64,000 bases of DNA from Versatilivorator sp963663845 (GTDB lineage: Bacteria; Acidobacteriota; Terriglobia; Versatilivoradales; Versatilivoraceae). Shown in pieces: positions 35,976-45,255 of the stretch. The stretch's first letter is position 1; every line of letters begins with the position of its first letter. A model generated the notes under the pieces. That model worked only from the letters and a program-made list of their open reading frames with translations. It ran no database searches and was not told the DNA's origin. A program made the translations under genes and the position numbers. The DNA lies in NCBI GenBank assembly GCA_963663845.2, contig OY760650.2, forward strand, positions 248,001 through 312,000. The letters run 5' to 3'.

Positions 35976-38085
35976 CAGGGCGAATTTTTGTTCAAGACTG
36001 GCAGGCTTGGAGGGAAGAGGGGGGAGGGCTGAATCTGTGGTGCTGGTGGGTAGAGAAGGGGATGGCAGAGGGGTTGGAGGCGATGGTGGGGAGGCGAAGG
36101 GATGGATTGGAGGATGGTAGGCAGGGGTGGGCGGCCCGTAGAGAGGGTTGGGGGCTGGCTGGTGGGTTGAGGGGGGGCTTCAGGCTCTCAGAGGGTTGAG
36201 CACGGCCTTGAGGGCGGCCTGGGGTTGACCGGCATAGAAGCGATGGGCCTGGGGCAGGTAGGAGAAGCGACCCTGACAGCGGACGATGGAGATGGCGGCA
36301 TTGGTCATGGCGGCGAGGTTGCGGGGCAGGTGGCCGACATGAGCGCGGCAGCGGTCTTCGTCCCAGGAGAGGTCGCGGACATGATGGAGTCGATTCTCGA
36401 TTTCCCAGTGACCTCGGACCAGAGCCATCAAGCGTTGGGAGTCGGCCTCTGCGGGGGGCAACGAGGTGAGGCCGTAAACGACTTCGGTGCTTCTGGCGCC
36501 GGTCTTCAGGTGGGTGCGCTCCCGCTGGATGCGGAAGGCTTGGCGGCGATAGGGCAGGCGAGCATAGTCGTTCCACTGCTTACCCGTCAGGTCGAGGCGA
36601 CGGCAGCGGCGGGTTTCGATGCGCCCGTGAGCCTTGTCGAGAGTTTCCCGCTGAGAGGCGACGCAGGCGGGCGCCTCCCAGTCGATGGCCTTGAGGTCCT
36701 CCAGCAGGGTGGGCTGGTTGTGCTTCACCGCCGTGGCCACCCAATGGGCCTGACCCTGTTCGACCACCAGGCGCAGAGTGTCCCCCTGCACATGCAGCGC
36801 ATCCAGGCTGACGGTCCGACCCGCCAAGCGCAGTTGACTGACCAGGGTGCGCACCGCCGGGATCTCGTTGCTCTTGTCCCGGACCGCTTCCTGGCCCAGC
36901 ACCAGGCCCGACCCATGTTCGAGGGCGGCCACCAGCAGCGTGCGGCCCCGGGGGTTGTGGCGGGAGGCGCCGCGCACCTGCTTGCCGTCGACGGCGACCG
37001 GGGCTGGGTGGCGGCTCATCCTGCTGGCCCAGAGCCGCAAGGCCCGGTCGAGGGTGTCGGGAGGCAGCCGCGCCAGCACGTTGTGGAAGGTGGTGACGGT
37101 GGGGGCCGTATAGCGGTTCAGTTTCTTGCTGTAGTAGGCGCGCAAGGCGGCCAACTGCTTCTGAGTGAGACGGGAGGCAAACTCGGCGATGGCGGTCACG
37201 CCTCGGCAGCCGGCCAAGCGTGCCGCCACGGTTATCGTCAGCAGGGTGGCCAGCGGGTAGCGCTTGCCCCGAGGCCTGCGGAACTCCTCCACCGTGCGCA
37301 AGGTCTCGAACAGAGAGCGCAGGCTTCCCTCGCCCAAGGGCTTGGACTCCCCTTGGCTGCGCCAATCGGGGGAATCATCCAGTTGACTCAGTTGCTGACA
37401 GGCATCCGCTTGCAGAGGGTACACGAAGATCTCCTTGGGTTGACCGTGAAGGCACCAGCGCGCGCTGCCCCCGGGCTGGCGTCGATAGCCCCGCGTCCTG
37501 CCCAGCCTCAGCCAGTTGGAAGCCCGGTAGCAGATGCCCCCAAAGCGGCTGGGGTCGACGAAGGTCTCGGCCACCAGCACCGGATGGCCGTGCAGCGCTC
37601 GCATATCCCTCGATACCCGCCGCAGGCTCAAGCCCAGCACCCGCGAGGCCAGATTCGGTCGATGGGGGCCGGGCAACACCACGAAGCGGGTGTTGTTGGC
37701 AATCAAATGCAGCCGCCGGAACTGCTGCTGCGGAACCCATCCAATCCACCGGTCCCGCGCCTTCAGCTTGAAGGCTCCTGCCTGCCAGCCCACCAGCGCC
37801 ACCCACTCCCCGTCGAATTCCGCCACGTGACGCAACCCGCACCCCACCAGACCCTGAAACGGCAAGTAGTGATGCTGCCGAACCAGTCGGTCCCAGCGGC
37901 GGCGCTCCTCCAGCCCCCGGGTCGGCCGCACCCGCACCGCTCGCAACGGCCGCTCTTTCAGCACAGCAACTCGGGAGGTGTCCATCGCCATCCCTCCCAT
38001 CATCCCAGATCAGTTCCCGATTGTCCAGACTCAATCCTACCCCCATTGCTCTTAATCAAATGCCCGTCAACAAAAAATGGCCCTG
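35976..38085 (-). mobile_element. ISAs1-type insertion sequence, copy A (2,110 bp)
   Basis: Terminal inverted repeats of about 17 bp with two mismatches: CAGGGCGAATTTTTGTT at 35976 and, inverted, CAGGGCCATTTTTTGTT ending at 38085. It carries one transposase gene on the minus strand. A copy of identical length lies at 56988-59097 in opposite orientation. The 10 bases on the left (AGACCCGGGG, 35966-35975) and right (CAATCCCATT, 38086-38095) do not match each other, but each is the reverse complement of the corresponding flank of copy B. After the transposase stop there is a C-rich, G-poor stretch of about 190 nt on the sense strand. Confidence 0.93.
36180..37985 (-). CDS. ISAs1-family transposase with N-terminal DUF4338 (DruA-like) domain, copy A
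   Basis: The protein has 601 residues from the ATG at 37983-37985, chosen because GGGAGG lies 7 bases upstream. In-frame ATGs up to 38003 are possible. Residues about 1-200 match DUF4338/DruA (RRRWDRLVRQHHYLPFQGLVG... RLHLIANNTRFVVLP... MRALHGHPVLVAETFVDPSRFGG). Residues about 225-600 are an ISAs1 DDE transposase (VAVDGKQVRGA, VSLDALHVQ, and RGHWEIENRLHHVRDLSWDED with the acidic Glu). Its function is presumably cut or copy of the IS. The DruA-like domain is also found in Druantia defence loci and may bind DNA. It is identical to the copy at 57-59 kb. Confidence 0.92.
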   Translation of the reverse strand: MDTSRVAVLKERPLRAVRVRPTRGLEERRRWDRLVRQHHYLPFQGLVGCGLRHVAEFDGEWVALVGWQAGAFKLKARDRWIGWVPQQQFRRLHLIANNTRFVVLPGPHRPNLASRVLGLSLRRVSRDMRALHGHPVLVAETFVDPSRFGGICYRASNWLRLGRTRGYRRQPGGSARWCLHGQPKEIFVYPLQADACQQLSQLDDSPDWRSQGESKPLGEGSLRSLFETLRTVEEFRRPRGKRYPLATLLTITVAARLAGCRGVTAIAEFASRLTQKQLAALRAYYSKKLNRYTAPTVTTFHNVLARLPPDTLDRALRLWASRMSRHPAPVAVDGKQVRGASRHNPRGRTLLVAALEHGSGLVLGQEAVRDKSNEIPAVRTLVSQLRLAGRTVSLDALHVQGDTLRLVVEQGQAHWVATAVKHNQPTLLEDLKAIDWEAPACVASQRETLDKAHGRIETRRCRRLDLTGKQWNDYARLPYRRQAFRIQRERTHLKTGARSTEVVYGLTSLPPAEADSQRLMALVRGHWEIENRLHHVRDLSWDEDRCRAHVGHLPRNLAAMTNAAISIVRCQGRFSYLPQAHRFYAGQPQAALKAVLNPLRA

Positions 38086-38243
38086 CAATCCCATTCATGC
38101 CAAGAGGCACTTGCGCTGAGGCGCTTTCTGGCTGCCGGTTGGGACCCGACAGGGGTCTTGGAGGCAGCGCGGGGTCTCCTGCAGCAGACAGATAGGCTCC
38201 AAAGGGAGGTCGTGGCCGCGAAAAACAGCTTCCGTGAGCCTAC

Positions 38244-40328
38244 CCCATCTTTAACAAGTCAACAGCCGATGGGAGGGATTTTACCCCTAATTTGACCTGA
38301 TATCACCCGTAAGTTGTTGATTCCTGGTTCCAAGAAGTCTGTGTAGTGCCATAATCTTATGGGAGGGTCTTGACCGCCCCTTCTCTCTCTGTTAGGGTCC
38401 CTCCCATGTTCATCCGACGCACCCAGACCCGCAGCCTCTCCTCCGGCCAGACCTACTTCACCTTTCGCCTCGTTCGCTCCCACCGCCTCTCCGGCAAGGT
38501 CCGCCAGCAGACCCTCCTCAACCTCGGCAGCCACTTCCCCGTCCCCCGTGAGGACTGGCCCCTGCTGTGCCGCCGCCTCGATGAGATCCTCAGCGGCCAG
38601 AGGTCGCTGTTGCCCGAGGTGTCGGCCCCGCTGGAGGAGGAAGCCCAGGGCATGGCCCAGCGCTTGCTGGAGGGCGAAGCCGACGTGAGCGGCGTGGGCG
38701 TGGAGGCCTCTTCGGAGGACCTGCAGACGGTCGAGGTGGATTCGTTGGAGCTGAGGCGTCCGCGCAGCGTGGGGGTGGAGCAGGTGGGCTGCTGGGCGCT
38801 GGAGCAGTTGGGGCTGGGGGATCTGCTGAAGGAGTTGGGGCTGAATGGACCGATGCGGGCGGCGGCGCTGGGGGCGATGGTGGGCCGTCTGGCCCAACCA
38901 GGCTCGGAGCGGGCCAGTTGGCATTGGCTCAGGCGGCATAGCGGCTTGGGCGAGTTGCTGGGCTTCGACTTCGAGAACCTGAGTCTGATGCAGATGTATC
39001 GGGCCTCGGACGCCTTGATGAAGCACCGGGAGGGAATCGAGGGTCACCTCTTCACCCGAGCCATGGGGTTGTTCGACCTGGAGCCGACCGTCACCCTGTT
39101 CGATCTGACCAACACGTTCTTCGAGGGGGCGGCCTCGGGTCAGCCCAAGGCCCAGCGGGGGCACTCGAAGGACAAGCGCAGCGACTGCCGGCTGCTGACG
39201 CTGGGGCTGGTGCTGGACGGGGCGGGGTTTGTGCGCCGTTCGAAGGTCTTTGCCGGTCGGGTGGACGAGCACCGGACCCTGGCGGGGATGCTGGAGGGGC
39301 TGGGGGCGCCTCGGGGCGCGCTGGTGGTGATGGATCGGGGAGTGGCGACCGAGGATCGTATCCAGTGGCTGAGAGAGGAAGGATACCGCTACCTGGTGGC
39401 CAGCCGCCAGGGCCCCCGCAAGTTCGACCCCGAGTTGGCGGTGGCGGTGGAGACGGCTTCCAAGGCCACCGTAGAGATCCACAAGGAGGTGTCGGAGGAT
39501 GGAGAGGAGGTGCGTCTCTACTGCTGCTCCCAAAAGCGTGCCGAGAAGGAGAGGGGCATCCTGGAGCGCTTCAGCCGGCGCTTCGAGCAGGGGCTCACCC
39601 GCCTCTCCGAGGGGTTGAGCCGGCCGCGGGCCCACAAGGGCGTCGAGAAGGTCCGGGAGAGGATCGGGCGGCTGAAGGAGCGGTGCCGCGGGGTGGCGCA
39701 GCACTACACCATCGAGGTCCTCACCGATGAGAGCGGCCGCAAGGCGACTGAGGTGACCTGGAAGCGGCAGCCCCGCCAGGGCTCGATGGCCACTCATCCG
39801 GGGGTCTACTGCCTGCGCAGCAATCAGACCGACTGGGATGAGGAGAGCCTGTGGCGCACCTACACCCTGTTGACCGACGTGGAGGCGGTGTTTCGCTCCC
39901 TGAAGTCCGAGTTGGGTCTGCGGCCCATCTACCACCACAAGCCGGTGCGCTCGGAGGGCCACCTGTTCCTGACGGTCATCGCCTATCAACTGGTGCAGGT
40001 CATCCGCAAGCGGCTCAAGCAGCGGGGCGACACCTCCAGTTGGACCACCCTGCGGCGCATCCTGGAGGGGCAGCAGCGGGTGACGGCGACCTTCCGGCGC
40101 AAGGACGGGCGGACCTTGCACGTCCGCAAGGCCACCCGGGCTGAACCCGATCAGAGGGCCATCTACGATGCCCTGGGCATTGATCCCGCTCCCGGAGGGG
40201 TTCGCAAGATGATCGTCTGAGTCTCCCGAAATCTCCGGTTTTAACCGGTTTGTAGTGCCAGAAGCCTGTTTCTGCCTTTGTAAAGTGTTGATAATAAACG
40301 TGTAGTTGAAAGCCTTGTTAAAGATGGG
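38244..40328 (+). mobile_element. IS1634-family insertion sequence (2,085 bp)
   Basis: A perfect 15-bp terminal inverted repeat (CCCATCTTTAACAAG) lies at 38244-38258 and inverted at 40314-40328. It encloses one transposase gene. The 4 bases CTAC directly outside both ends (38240-38243 and 40329-40332) could be the target duplication. A small hairpin, CCGGTTTTAACCGG, follows the transposase stop at 40235. A truncated relative lies at 42.2-42.7 kb. Confidence 0.88.
38406..40220 (+). CDS. IS1634-family transposase
   Basis: The protein has 604 residues starting MFIRRTQTRSLSSGQTYFTF. The IS4-superfamily DDE domain shows LFDLTNTFFEGAASG, LVVMDRGVATEDRI, and the Y-(2)-R-(3)-E-like region LRPIYHHKPVRSEGHLFLTVIAYQL. 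The reading frame is intact and the ends are perfect, so this copy may be active. The frame is open 12 codons further upstream. Confidence 0.9.
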   Translation: MFIRRTQTRSLSSGQTYFTFRLVRSHRLSGKVRQQTLLNLGSHFPVPREDWPLLCRRLDEILSGQRSLLPEVSAPLEEEAQGMAQRLLEGEADVSGVGVEASSEDLQTVEVDSLELRRPRSVGVEQVGCWALEQLGLGDLLKELGLNGPMRAAALGAMVGRLAQPGSERASWHWLRRHSGLGELLGFDFENLSLMQMYRASDALMKHREGIEGHLFTRAMGLFDLEPTVTLFDLTNTFFEGAASGQPKAQRGHSKDKRSDCRLLTLGLVLDGAGFVRRSKVFAGRVDEHRTLAGMLEGLGAPRGALVVMDRGVATEDRIQWLREEGYRYLVASRQGPRKFDPELAVAVETASKATVEIHKEVSEDGEEVRLYCCSQKRAEKERGILERFSRRFEQGLTRLSEGLSRPRAHKGVEKVRERIGRLKERCRGVAQHYTIEVLTDESGRKATEVTWKRQPRQGSMATHPGVYCLRSNQTDWDEESLWRTYTLLTDVEAVFRSLKSELGLRPIYHHKPVRSEGHLFLTVIAYQLVQVIRKRLKQRGDTSSWTTLRRILEGQQRVTATFRRKDGRTLHVRKATRAEPDQRAIYDALGIDPAPGGVRKMIV

Positions 40329-40421
40329 CTACAGGGCGCCATTCGGCGTCAGCCCTCCCTTGGGCGGCTTGAACCGCATCGGTTGGCTCTGTGGCGATGG
40401 CAGGGAGAAGGGACGTCGAGG

Positions 40422-41876
40422 CTATCCGGTGTTGGCCAAAGGGACCGCATCGACCAGCGAACGCATGTGGGAGTGGCGCCCGGCCCGGGCCTGGGCCAGA
40501 GCCAGGGCCATCATCACCGTCATGGCCAGACTCACCCGCGCCGCCACCCGGCTGCGTCCCCGCAGAAAGTGCCGCTCGAACCCGAAGTCGTTGTCCAGCC
40601 GGCTGTAGATCCTCTCCAGGGCGCTACGGCGTCGATAGCCCCGCTTCCAGGAGGGGCTCCCGTAGGGGGTTGGAGTGAAGATGCGCCGATCCTGGGTGGC
40701 GAGGGGAATGCGCACGATGCGACCGTAGGCGCCCGCCCGCGTGCCCGCTGTCTGGTAGCAGAGCGTCTGCCCCTGGCATAGACGACCGTAGGCCGCCGCC
40801 GGGCAGCGGTACTTCAGCGTCCCCCGCTTGGCCTCGAAGCCCTGGAAAGCCAGGCGCCGCTGACGCCCGCTGTGAGGGCAGAAGCAGTAGACCTCCCCCC
40901 TTTCGGTATGCACGATGGTGTCGGCCCGGTCTGGATAAAGCGGCCGCGTGATCGCCTCGCCGGCGTCTTGGCCCCCTTCCTGCCGCTCCTGCTTCCACAA
41001 CTGCCGAGGTTCAATCAAGGGGCGGATGCCGTATTGGTCCCACAACTTCTCCTTCAACCCCCCGCTGTCGAGGCCTCGGTCGGCGCTGAACTCCCGGCAC
41101 CGCTTCGCCAACTCCGGCGTCTCGGTAAAAACCTCCTCACTCATCGCCTCCAGTTCCTTTACCTCCGAGCGCGAGGCCCGCGTCACCCGGCAGGCCACCG
41201 GTATCTCATGGCGGGTGTCCGCAATCACGTGCACCCGATAGCCGAACCAACTCTTCACCCTCCTCCACAGCTTCCCCGTCCTGCGGTCCTTCCCTCCCGT
41301 CTCGTGCTTCCCCCAGTCCGCCTCCGCATCCGATGCCTTCCCCGTCTTTCCCTTCTTCCTCCCGGTCGAATAACTCTTCAGCGCTTTCCCGTCGTAGCCG
41401 AGATGCTCCCCGAAGTCCTCCACCTCCTCCATCAACTCCTCCCGCAACTGCCGCATCATGGCCCCAATCAGTCCCTCTTCCTCCTCCACTTTCACCACTG
41501 CACTGAGAAACCGCGAGAAGTTCCACGCCGACGGCACCCCATCCCTCTTCTCCCGCTTCACCCCCGAAACCCCTCGCCTCTTCCCCCGCTTCCTCGGTCC
41601 CATCGGATCAAACCCGCACACGTCCAACAGCGCCGGGTTGCGCCTCAACTCCCGCAGCAACGACTCCACCGACACGTGCTGGAAGACGATCCCCGCTATC
41701 AGCGCCCGCCACATCGCCCGGATCGGATAGTCGTCCCTCCCCCGTCCCCGGCGCTGCTCCAACGCCCTCAGCAACGCTTCGTCCGGCAGCGCCTTCAGCA
41801 CCTTCTCCAGCCGCACCAGATCCGGCCGGGGTTCCACATCGTTCCAGGAAAACAAGGGCCGCGTTCCCTTCGCCAT
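40422..41876 (-). CDS. IS5/IS1182-like transposase (DDE)
   Basis: The protein has 484 residues. The N-terminal DUF772-like part (YPIRAMWRALIAGIVFQHVSVESLLRELRRNP) is followed by a DDE domain: GYDGKALKSYSTG, FSADRGLDSGGLKEKL, and the Glu region RRRSALERIYSRLDNDFGFERHF. It is intact. It sits between the IS1634 element and an IS1634 fragment. I could not find inverted repeats that define the element ends. The family assignment (IS5 group versus IS1182) is not certain. Confidence 0.82.
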   Translation of the reverse strand: MAKGTRPLFSWNDVEPRPDLVRLEKVLKALPDEALLRALEQRRGRGRDDYPIRAMWRALIAGIVFQHVSVESLLRELRRNPALLDVCGFDPMGPRKRGKRRGVSGVKREKRDGVPSAWNFSRFLSAVVKVEEEEGLIGAMMRQLREELMEEVEDFGEHLGYDGKALKSYSTGRKKGKTGKASDAEADWGKHETGGKDRRTGKLWRRVKSWFGYRVHVIADTRHEIPVACRVTRASRSEVKELEAMSEEVFTETPELAKRCREFSADRGLDSGGLKEKLWDQYGIRPLIEPRQLWKQERQEGGQDAGEAITRPLYPDRADTIVHTERGEVYCFCPHSGRQRRLAFQGFEAKRGTLKYRCPAAAYGRLCQGQTLCYQTAGTRAGAYGRIVRIPLATQDRRIFTPTPYGSPSWKRGYRRRSALERIYSRLDNDFGFERHFLRGRSRVAARVSLAMTVMMALALAQARAGRHSHMRSLVDAVPLANTG

Positions 41877-42194
41877 GTCGCTTTCTCCCAGGGGTCAGTC
41901 TCAGAAATAAACTCAATGAAGTCTATCACATAGATATCCCAAAGACCAGCCTTCCCCTCCCCCCGCAACCGCCCGGATTGCCCCCTGTTTGTCTCCTCCC
42001 CAGCCACTCCATTCCACCCAATACCCTCTCCTGCTGTCCTTGGGGTGAAATCCCGCCTCCCTCCCTTCCACATCCCTCCAAACCCTTGATCATCCTGCCT
42101 GCCCCTGGGGTAAAATCTTTTTGCACCCCTTCAAATCCCTTGCCCGTCAAGGGATATCAACAGCGCATGTGCCTCTGCCAAGAACCTTGCGCTG
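41877..42194. other. Pyrimidine-rich spacer between transposase and IS1634 fragment
   Basis: 318 bases with no credible gene. From about 41955 to 42130 the plus strand is strongly C/T-rich with few G. The minus strand, which leads into the transposase, is purine-rich. It may include the unresolved end of the IS5/IS1182-like element. GCCCGTCAAGGG at about 42140 has no clear role. Confidence 0.4.
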
Positions 42195-42680
42195 GAGAGT
42201 CTCTGGCGCACCTACACCCTGTTGACCGACGTGGAGGCGGTGTTGCGCTCCCTGAAGTCCGAGCTGGGGCTGCGGCCCATCTACCACCACAAGCCGGTGC
42301 GCTCGGAGGGCCACCTGTTCCTGACGGTCATCGCCTACCAACTGGTGCAGGTGATCCGCAAGCGTCTCAGGCAAACGGGGGACACCTCCAGTTGGACCAC
42401 GCTGCGGCGCATCCTGGAGGGGCAGCAGCGGGTGACGGTGACCTTCCGGCGCAAGGACGGGCGGACCTTGCACGTGCACAAGGCCACACGGGCTGAACCC
42501 GATTAGAAGGCCATCTACGATGCTCTGGGCACTGATCCCTCTCCCGGAAGGGTACGCAAGATGATCGTCTGAGTCTCCCGAAATCTCCGGTTTCAACGGG
42601 TTTGTAGTGCCAGAAGAGTGTTTCTGCCCTTGTAAGGTGTTGATAATAAACGTGTCGTTGAAAGCACTGTTAAAGATGGG
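42195..42680 (+). pseudogene. 5'-truncated IS1634-family remnant
   Basis: The last 120 or so codons of an IS1634 transposase remain, close to the copy at 38.4 kb, followed by the right inverted repeat ending at 42680. The frame enters abruptly (SLWRTYTLLTDVEAVLRSLKS). It is also interrupted by TAG at 42504-42506, where the intact copy has CAG (Gln). It would otherwise end at 42572. The remaining IS end cuts into a toxin gene on the right. Confidence 0.85.
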
Positions 42681-42922
42681 ATAAGCACCTTCTTATCCGC
42701 GGCACTCAGGTCGTCCCGATCCGCTTTCGCATACGCGGTCAGCAGATAGACCCGTTCGGGTCCTGTGTGATGGAAGTAGATCGTGCGGATTCCACCCCGC
42801 TTGCCTCGTCCCGACCCTGCCCAACGTAGTTTCCGTATCCCTCCGGTTCCCCGAATCACTGGCGCAGCGCCTGGGTCGGCGACGATGGCAGCCTCCATGG
42901 ATTGTCGATTGGCTTCCGACAT
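42681..42922 (-). pseudogene. RelE/HigB-type toxin fragment truncated by an IS end
   Basis: The frame reads MSEANRQSMEAAIVADPG, then GTGGIRKLRWAGSGRGKRGGIRTIYFHH and LLTAYAKADRDDLSAADKKVL, the core of a RelE-superfamily mRNA-interferase. After KKVL the sequence passes directly into the IS1634 right end (42680), so about 15-20 C-terminal residues are replaced by IS-derived ones. A TAG lies in frame four codons upstream of the first ATG, where homologues usually continue, so the N-terminus is also damaged. No antitoxin remains on either side. Confidence 0.7.
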
Positions 42923-43023
42923 GAGCTTGCGCTACGCGGTCCATTTCCCCGGTACTCTGGTTCGAAAAAAATCACTTGGGGTAAGATCGCGAGCCAAAGT
43001 AACGTCTCAGCCCGTGCCTGCCG

Positions 43024-44589
43024 TCAGCTCCGGCCCAGCAGGCGCAGGGCGTTGTCCCTGAGCACGAGACGTTCCTCTGCGGCCGACAACTCGGCTTCCC
43101 ACAGGCTGCCCAGTACGAAGGCCGGCGAGATCAGGTCGAGATCGGTGCCGAAGACGACGCGCTCGGCGCCCACTGCATCGAGAGCTGAGCGGTAGACATT
43201 CTGCTCCGGATAGGTGGTGCACAGCTCCAGGTGGATGTTGCGGCTGCCGGCAGCCAGCTCCAGGCCGTCGAGGCCGAATCCGTGGCCGATCACGATCGGC
43301 AACTCCGGCATCTCGCGGTCCAGTTGTCGGAACATGGCCAGCTCGTCAGCCGGCGCGGCTCGCACCTTCAGGATGTGGCCCTTGGTGGTCGCCTCGGGCG
43401 ACCGCCTGAAGGTGTCCTGCGAGGGCGTGTTGTAGAAAACGGGGAGCCGGCGGCGGGCGATCTCGGCGAAGAGCTTCAGCCACAGCGGCGAGTGGAAAGG
43501 CTCGTAAGTGGAGCTGGGGTTCACCGTGACGTGGAGGATGTCGGGATGCTCTACGGCGAGATCGAGCCAGCCCAACGAGTCGTCCCAGTGATGGGGGTTG
43601 GCGACGACGCTGCCGCGCAGACGGGAATGGCTTTCCACTGCGGCCAACATCTCCGCATTGCCGGCATCGAGATCGTCCTTGTAGGCCGAGGTGGCGGAGA
43701 CGACGCCGTACTCGATGTTGAAGCGCTCGTATTCGCGCTGCATCTGGTCGGCGCCCAAACAGGTGGAAGGCTGTTCCGGCATCGTGCCGATGTGGCAGTG
43801 CAGATCGATCGCGGGCAGCGAGGGCAGGCCGGCCACCTCCGGGAGCGGCGGGGGCGGCTCCTCGGCGTCGACCTCCAGGTCGAGAAACCGGAGGGCGTTG
43901 CGGCCGAGTATGTCGGCCTTCGCTTGGGGTGTGATGTCCGCGTCAACCGCCATGTTCAGGGCGGGGCGCATCGGTCGCAGCGGCGCCATCGAACCGTACA
44001 ACAGGCGGGCGGGGCCGGCCGCCGCCAGCAACTCGACAGCGCCCGGGCTCACCTGCCAGCTGGTTTCGACGTACAGGTGGTCGAACTCCTCGAGGAGCAT
44101 CAGGAGCTCGCCGAGGTGGTGGTAGCTGACGCCGGCCAGAAGAACCCGGGAGCATCCCAGGCTGGCGGTCTTTTCGGCGATCTGGGTGAGTTGCCCTCGC
44201 TCGTTGCAGACGAAGATCAGTGGTTTGCCGGAGTTGTTGGCGCGCTCGAGGGCGCGAGAGAATAGCCGCGAGCCGACCGGACACGGTATCGCGGTCATGT
44301 GAAAAGCGAAGGCTGCGGCGTTGCCGGCGACCGCGCGCTCGATGGTTGGATCCAGTCGGGTTACGGCGCGCGGATCGACCACCGCCACCGGCAGAATCCG
44401 CGCATCGGCGGAAGCCAGCGACATCAACTGGTCGTTGCCGGCCACGGCATCGACCTGAAGGGCGCGCATGCTCATGGTCAGGGCGCGATCGACCCCGTTC
44501 TTCGCCATGGCGGCACAGAGATCGGCAGGTCCGATTTTGACCGGGCGGGCCGGATAGCCGCCGGCGACAGCGAAGGCATCAACAATCAT
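43024..44589 (-). CDS. Two-domain amidohydrolase-2-like protein
   Basis: The protein has 521 residues and looks like two amidohydrolase-related TIM-barrel modules in tandem. The second (about residues 265-521) has the metal motif AIDLHCHIG, then VIGHGFGLDGLEL and VVFGTDLDLIS, and ends RLVLRDNALRLLG. The first (residues 1-235) ends in a matching way (RLLYGSMAPLRP... ILGRNALRFLDL), but its start IVDAFAVAGGYP lacks the HxH metal motif. The first half is probably a catalytically dead copy. The substrate is unknown. No partner genes are nearby. Confidence 0.75.
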   Translation of the reverse strand: MIVDAFAVAGGYPARPVKIGPADLCAAMAKNGVDRALTMSMRALQVDAVAGNDQLMSLASADARILPVAVVDPRAVTRLDPTIERAVAGNAAAFAFHMTAIPCPVGSRLFSRALERANNSGKPLIFVCNERGQLTQIAEKTASLGCSRVLLAGVSYHHLGELLMLLEEFDHLYVETSWQVSPGAVELLAAAGPARLLYGSMAPLRPMRPALNMAVDADITPQAKADILGRNALRFLDLEVDAEEPPPPLPEVAGLPSLPAIDLHCHIGTMPEQPSTCLGADQMQREYERFNIEYGVVSATSAYKDDLDAGNAEMLAAVESHSRLRGSVVANPHHWDDSLGWLDLAVEHPDILHVTVNPSSTYEPFHSPLWLKLFAEIARRRLPVFYNTPSQDTFRRSPEATTKGHILKVRAAPADELAMFRQLDREMPELPIVIGHGFGLDGLELAAGSRNIHLELCTTYPEQNVYRSALDAVGAERVVFGTDLDLISPAFVLGSLWEAELSAAEERLVLRDNALRLLGRS

Positions 44590-44671
44590 GCGACCAATAA
44601 CCCCATTAATTCAACAACGTCCCATACTTTCCCCGTGCGAGGGGGGGGAGCCACGATTGGAGTAGTGTGTC

Positions 44672-44962
44672 CTACGCCACCGGCGACAGCCGCTCGACCT
44701 TGATCCGGTCGGCTTGTTTCATTGCCCGGGCCAGGTCGTAGGCCGCCTGCAGGCGGTACCAGGTGTTCGCGTCCCCGCCAAATGCCTTGTCGAGGCGGAT
44801 CGCCATCGCTGGCGAGATCCCCGAATGGCCATTGACGACATCGGACAACTGCTTGCGACTGACCCCGAGCTTCCGTGCGGCCTCCGTCACGCTGAGTCCG
44901 AGCGGCTCAAGGCAGTCGTGACGCACGGACAGACCCGGATGGGGTGGGTTCTTCATCGGCAT
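44672..44962 (-). CDS. higA: HigA-family antitoxin
   Basis: The protein has 96 residues. It is the HTH-XRE type of the HigA/VapI group: NPPHPGLSVRHDCLEPLGLSVTEAARKLGVSRKQLSDVVNG, then ISPAMAIRLDKAFGGDANTWYRLQAAYDLARA. It neutralises the HigB toxin encoded 14 bp upstream and represses the operon. The toxin-first order is typical of higBA. Confidence 0.9.
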   Translation of the reverse strand: MPMKNPPHPGLSVRHDCLEPLGLSVTEAARKLGVSRKQLSDVVNGHSGISPAMAIRLDKAFGGDANTWYRLQAAYDLARAMKQADRIKVERLSPVA

Positions 44963-44976
44963 GTCATGGTCCTCAT

Positions 44977-45255
44977 TCAGTGGTAATCGATCAAGTCCAC
45001 GTCGCTGGCATGCACGCCCTCGAAGCGAAACACAACGCGCCAGTTGCCGGACACGCTTACCGCCCAGAAACCCGCAAGCTCGCCCTTCAATGGATGCAGC
45101 CGAAAGCCCGGCAGATTCATGCTCCGGGGTCCTGCCGCCTCGTCGAGGCGTGCCAGAATTCGCTCAATTTTGGCTGCGTATGCCGGAGGCACGCGCCGCA
45201 GGTCCCCATTCTCATAGAGACGCTGGAGACCCTTGTGCCGGAAGCGGACAATCAC
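44977..45255 (-). CDS. higB: HigB-family toxin
   Basis: The protein has 92 residues of the RelE/ParE superfamily, HigB group: MIVRFRHKGLQRLYENGD, GPRSMNLPGFRLHPLKGELAGFWAVSVSGNWRVVFRFEG and the C-terminal DVDLIDYH. It is a ribosome-dependent mRNA interferase in the family. It is full length and directly followed by higA. Confidence 0.92.
   Translation of the reverse strand: MIVRFRHKGLQRLYENGDLRRVPPAYAAKIERILARLDEAAGPRSMNLPGFRLHPLKGELAGFWAVSVSGNWRVVFRFEGVHASDVDLIDYH

Noticed and set aside
36225..38195. 656-residue plus-strand frame opposite the IS transposase, and 56515-58848 on the other copy
   Set aside because: It is an antisense shadow of the transposase (same residues in both copies), rich in Gly/Ala/Val with no domain. 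High GC makes such long frames common.
38077..38295. 72-residue frame at the IS/IS1634 boundary
   Set aside because: It spans the end of one IS and the start of another, so it cannot be an ancestral gene.
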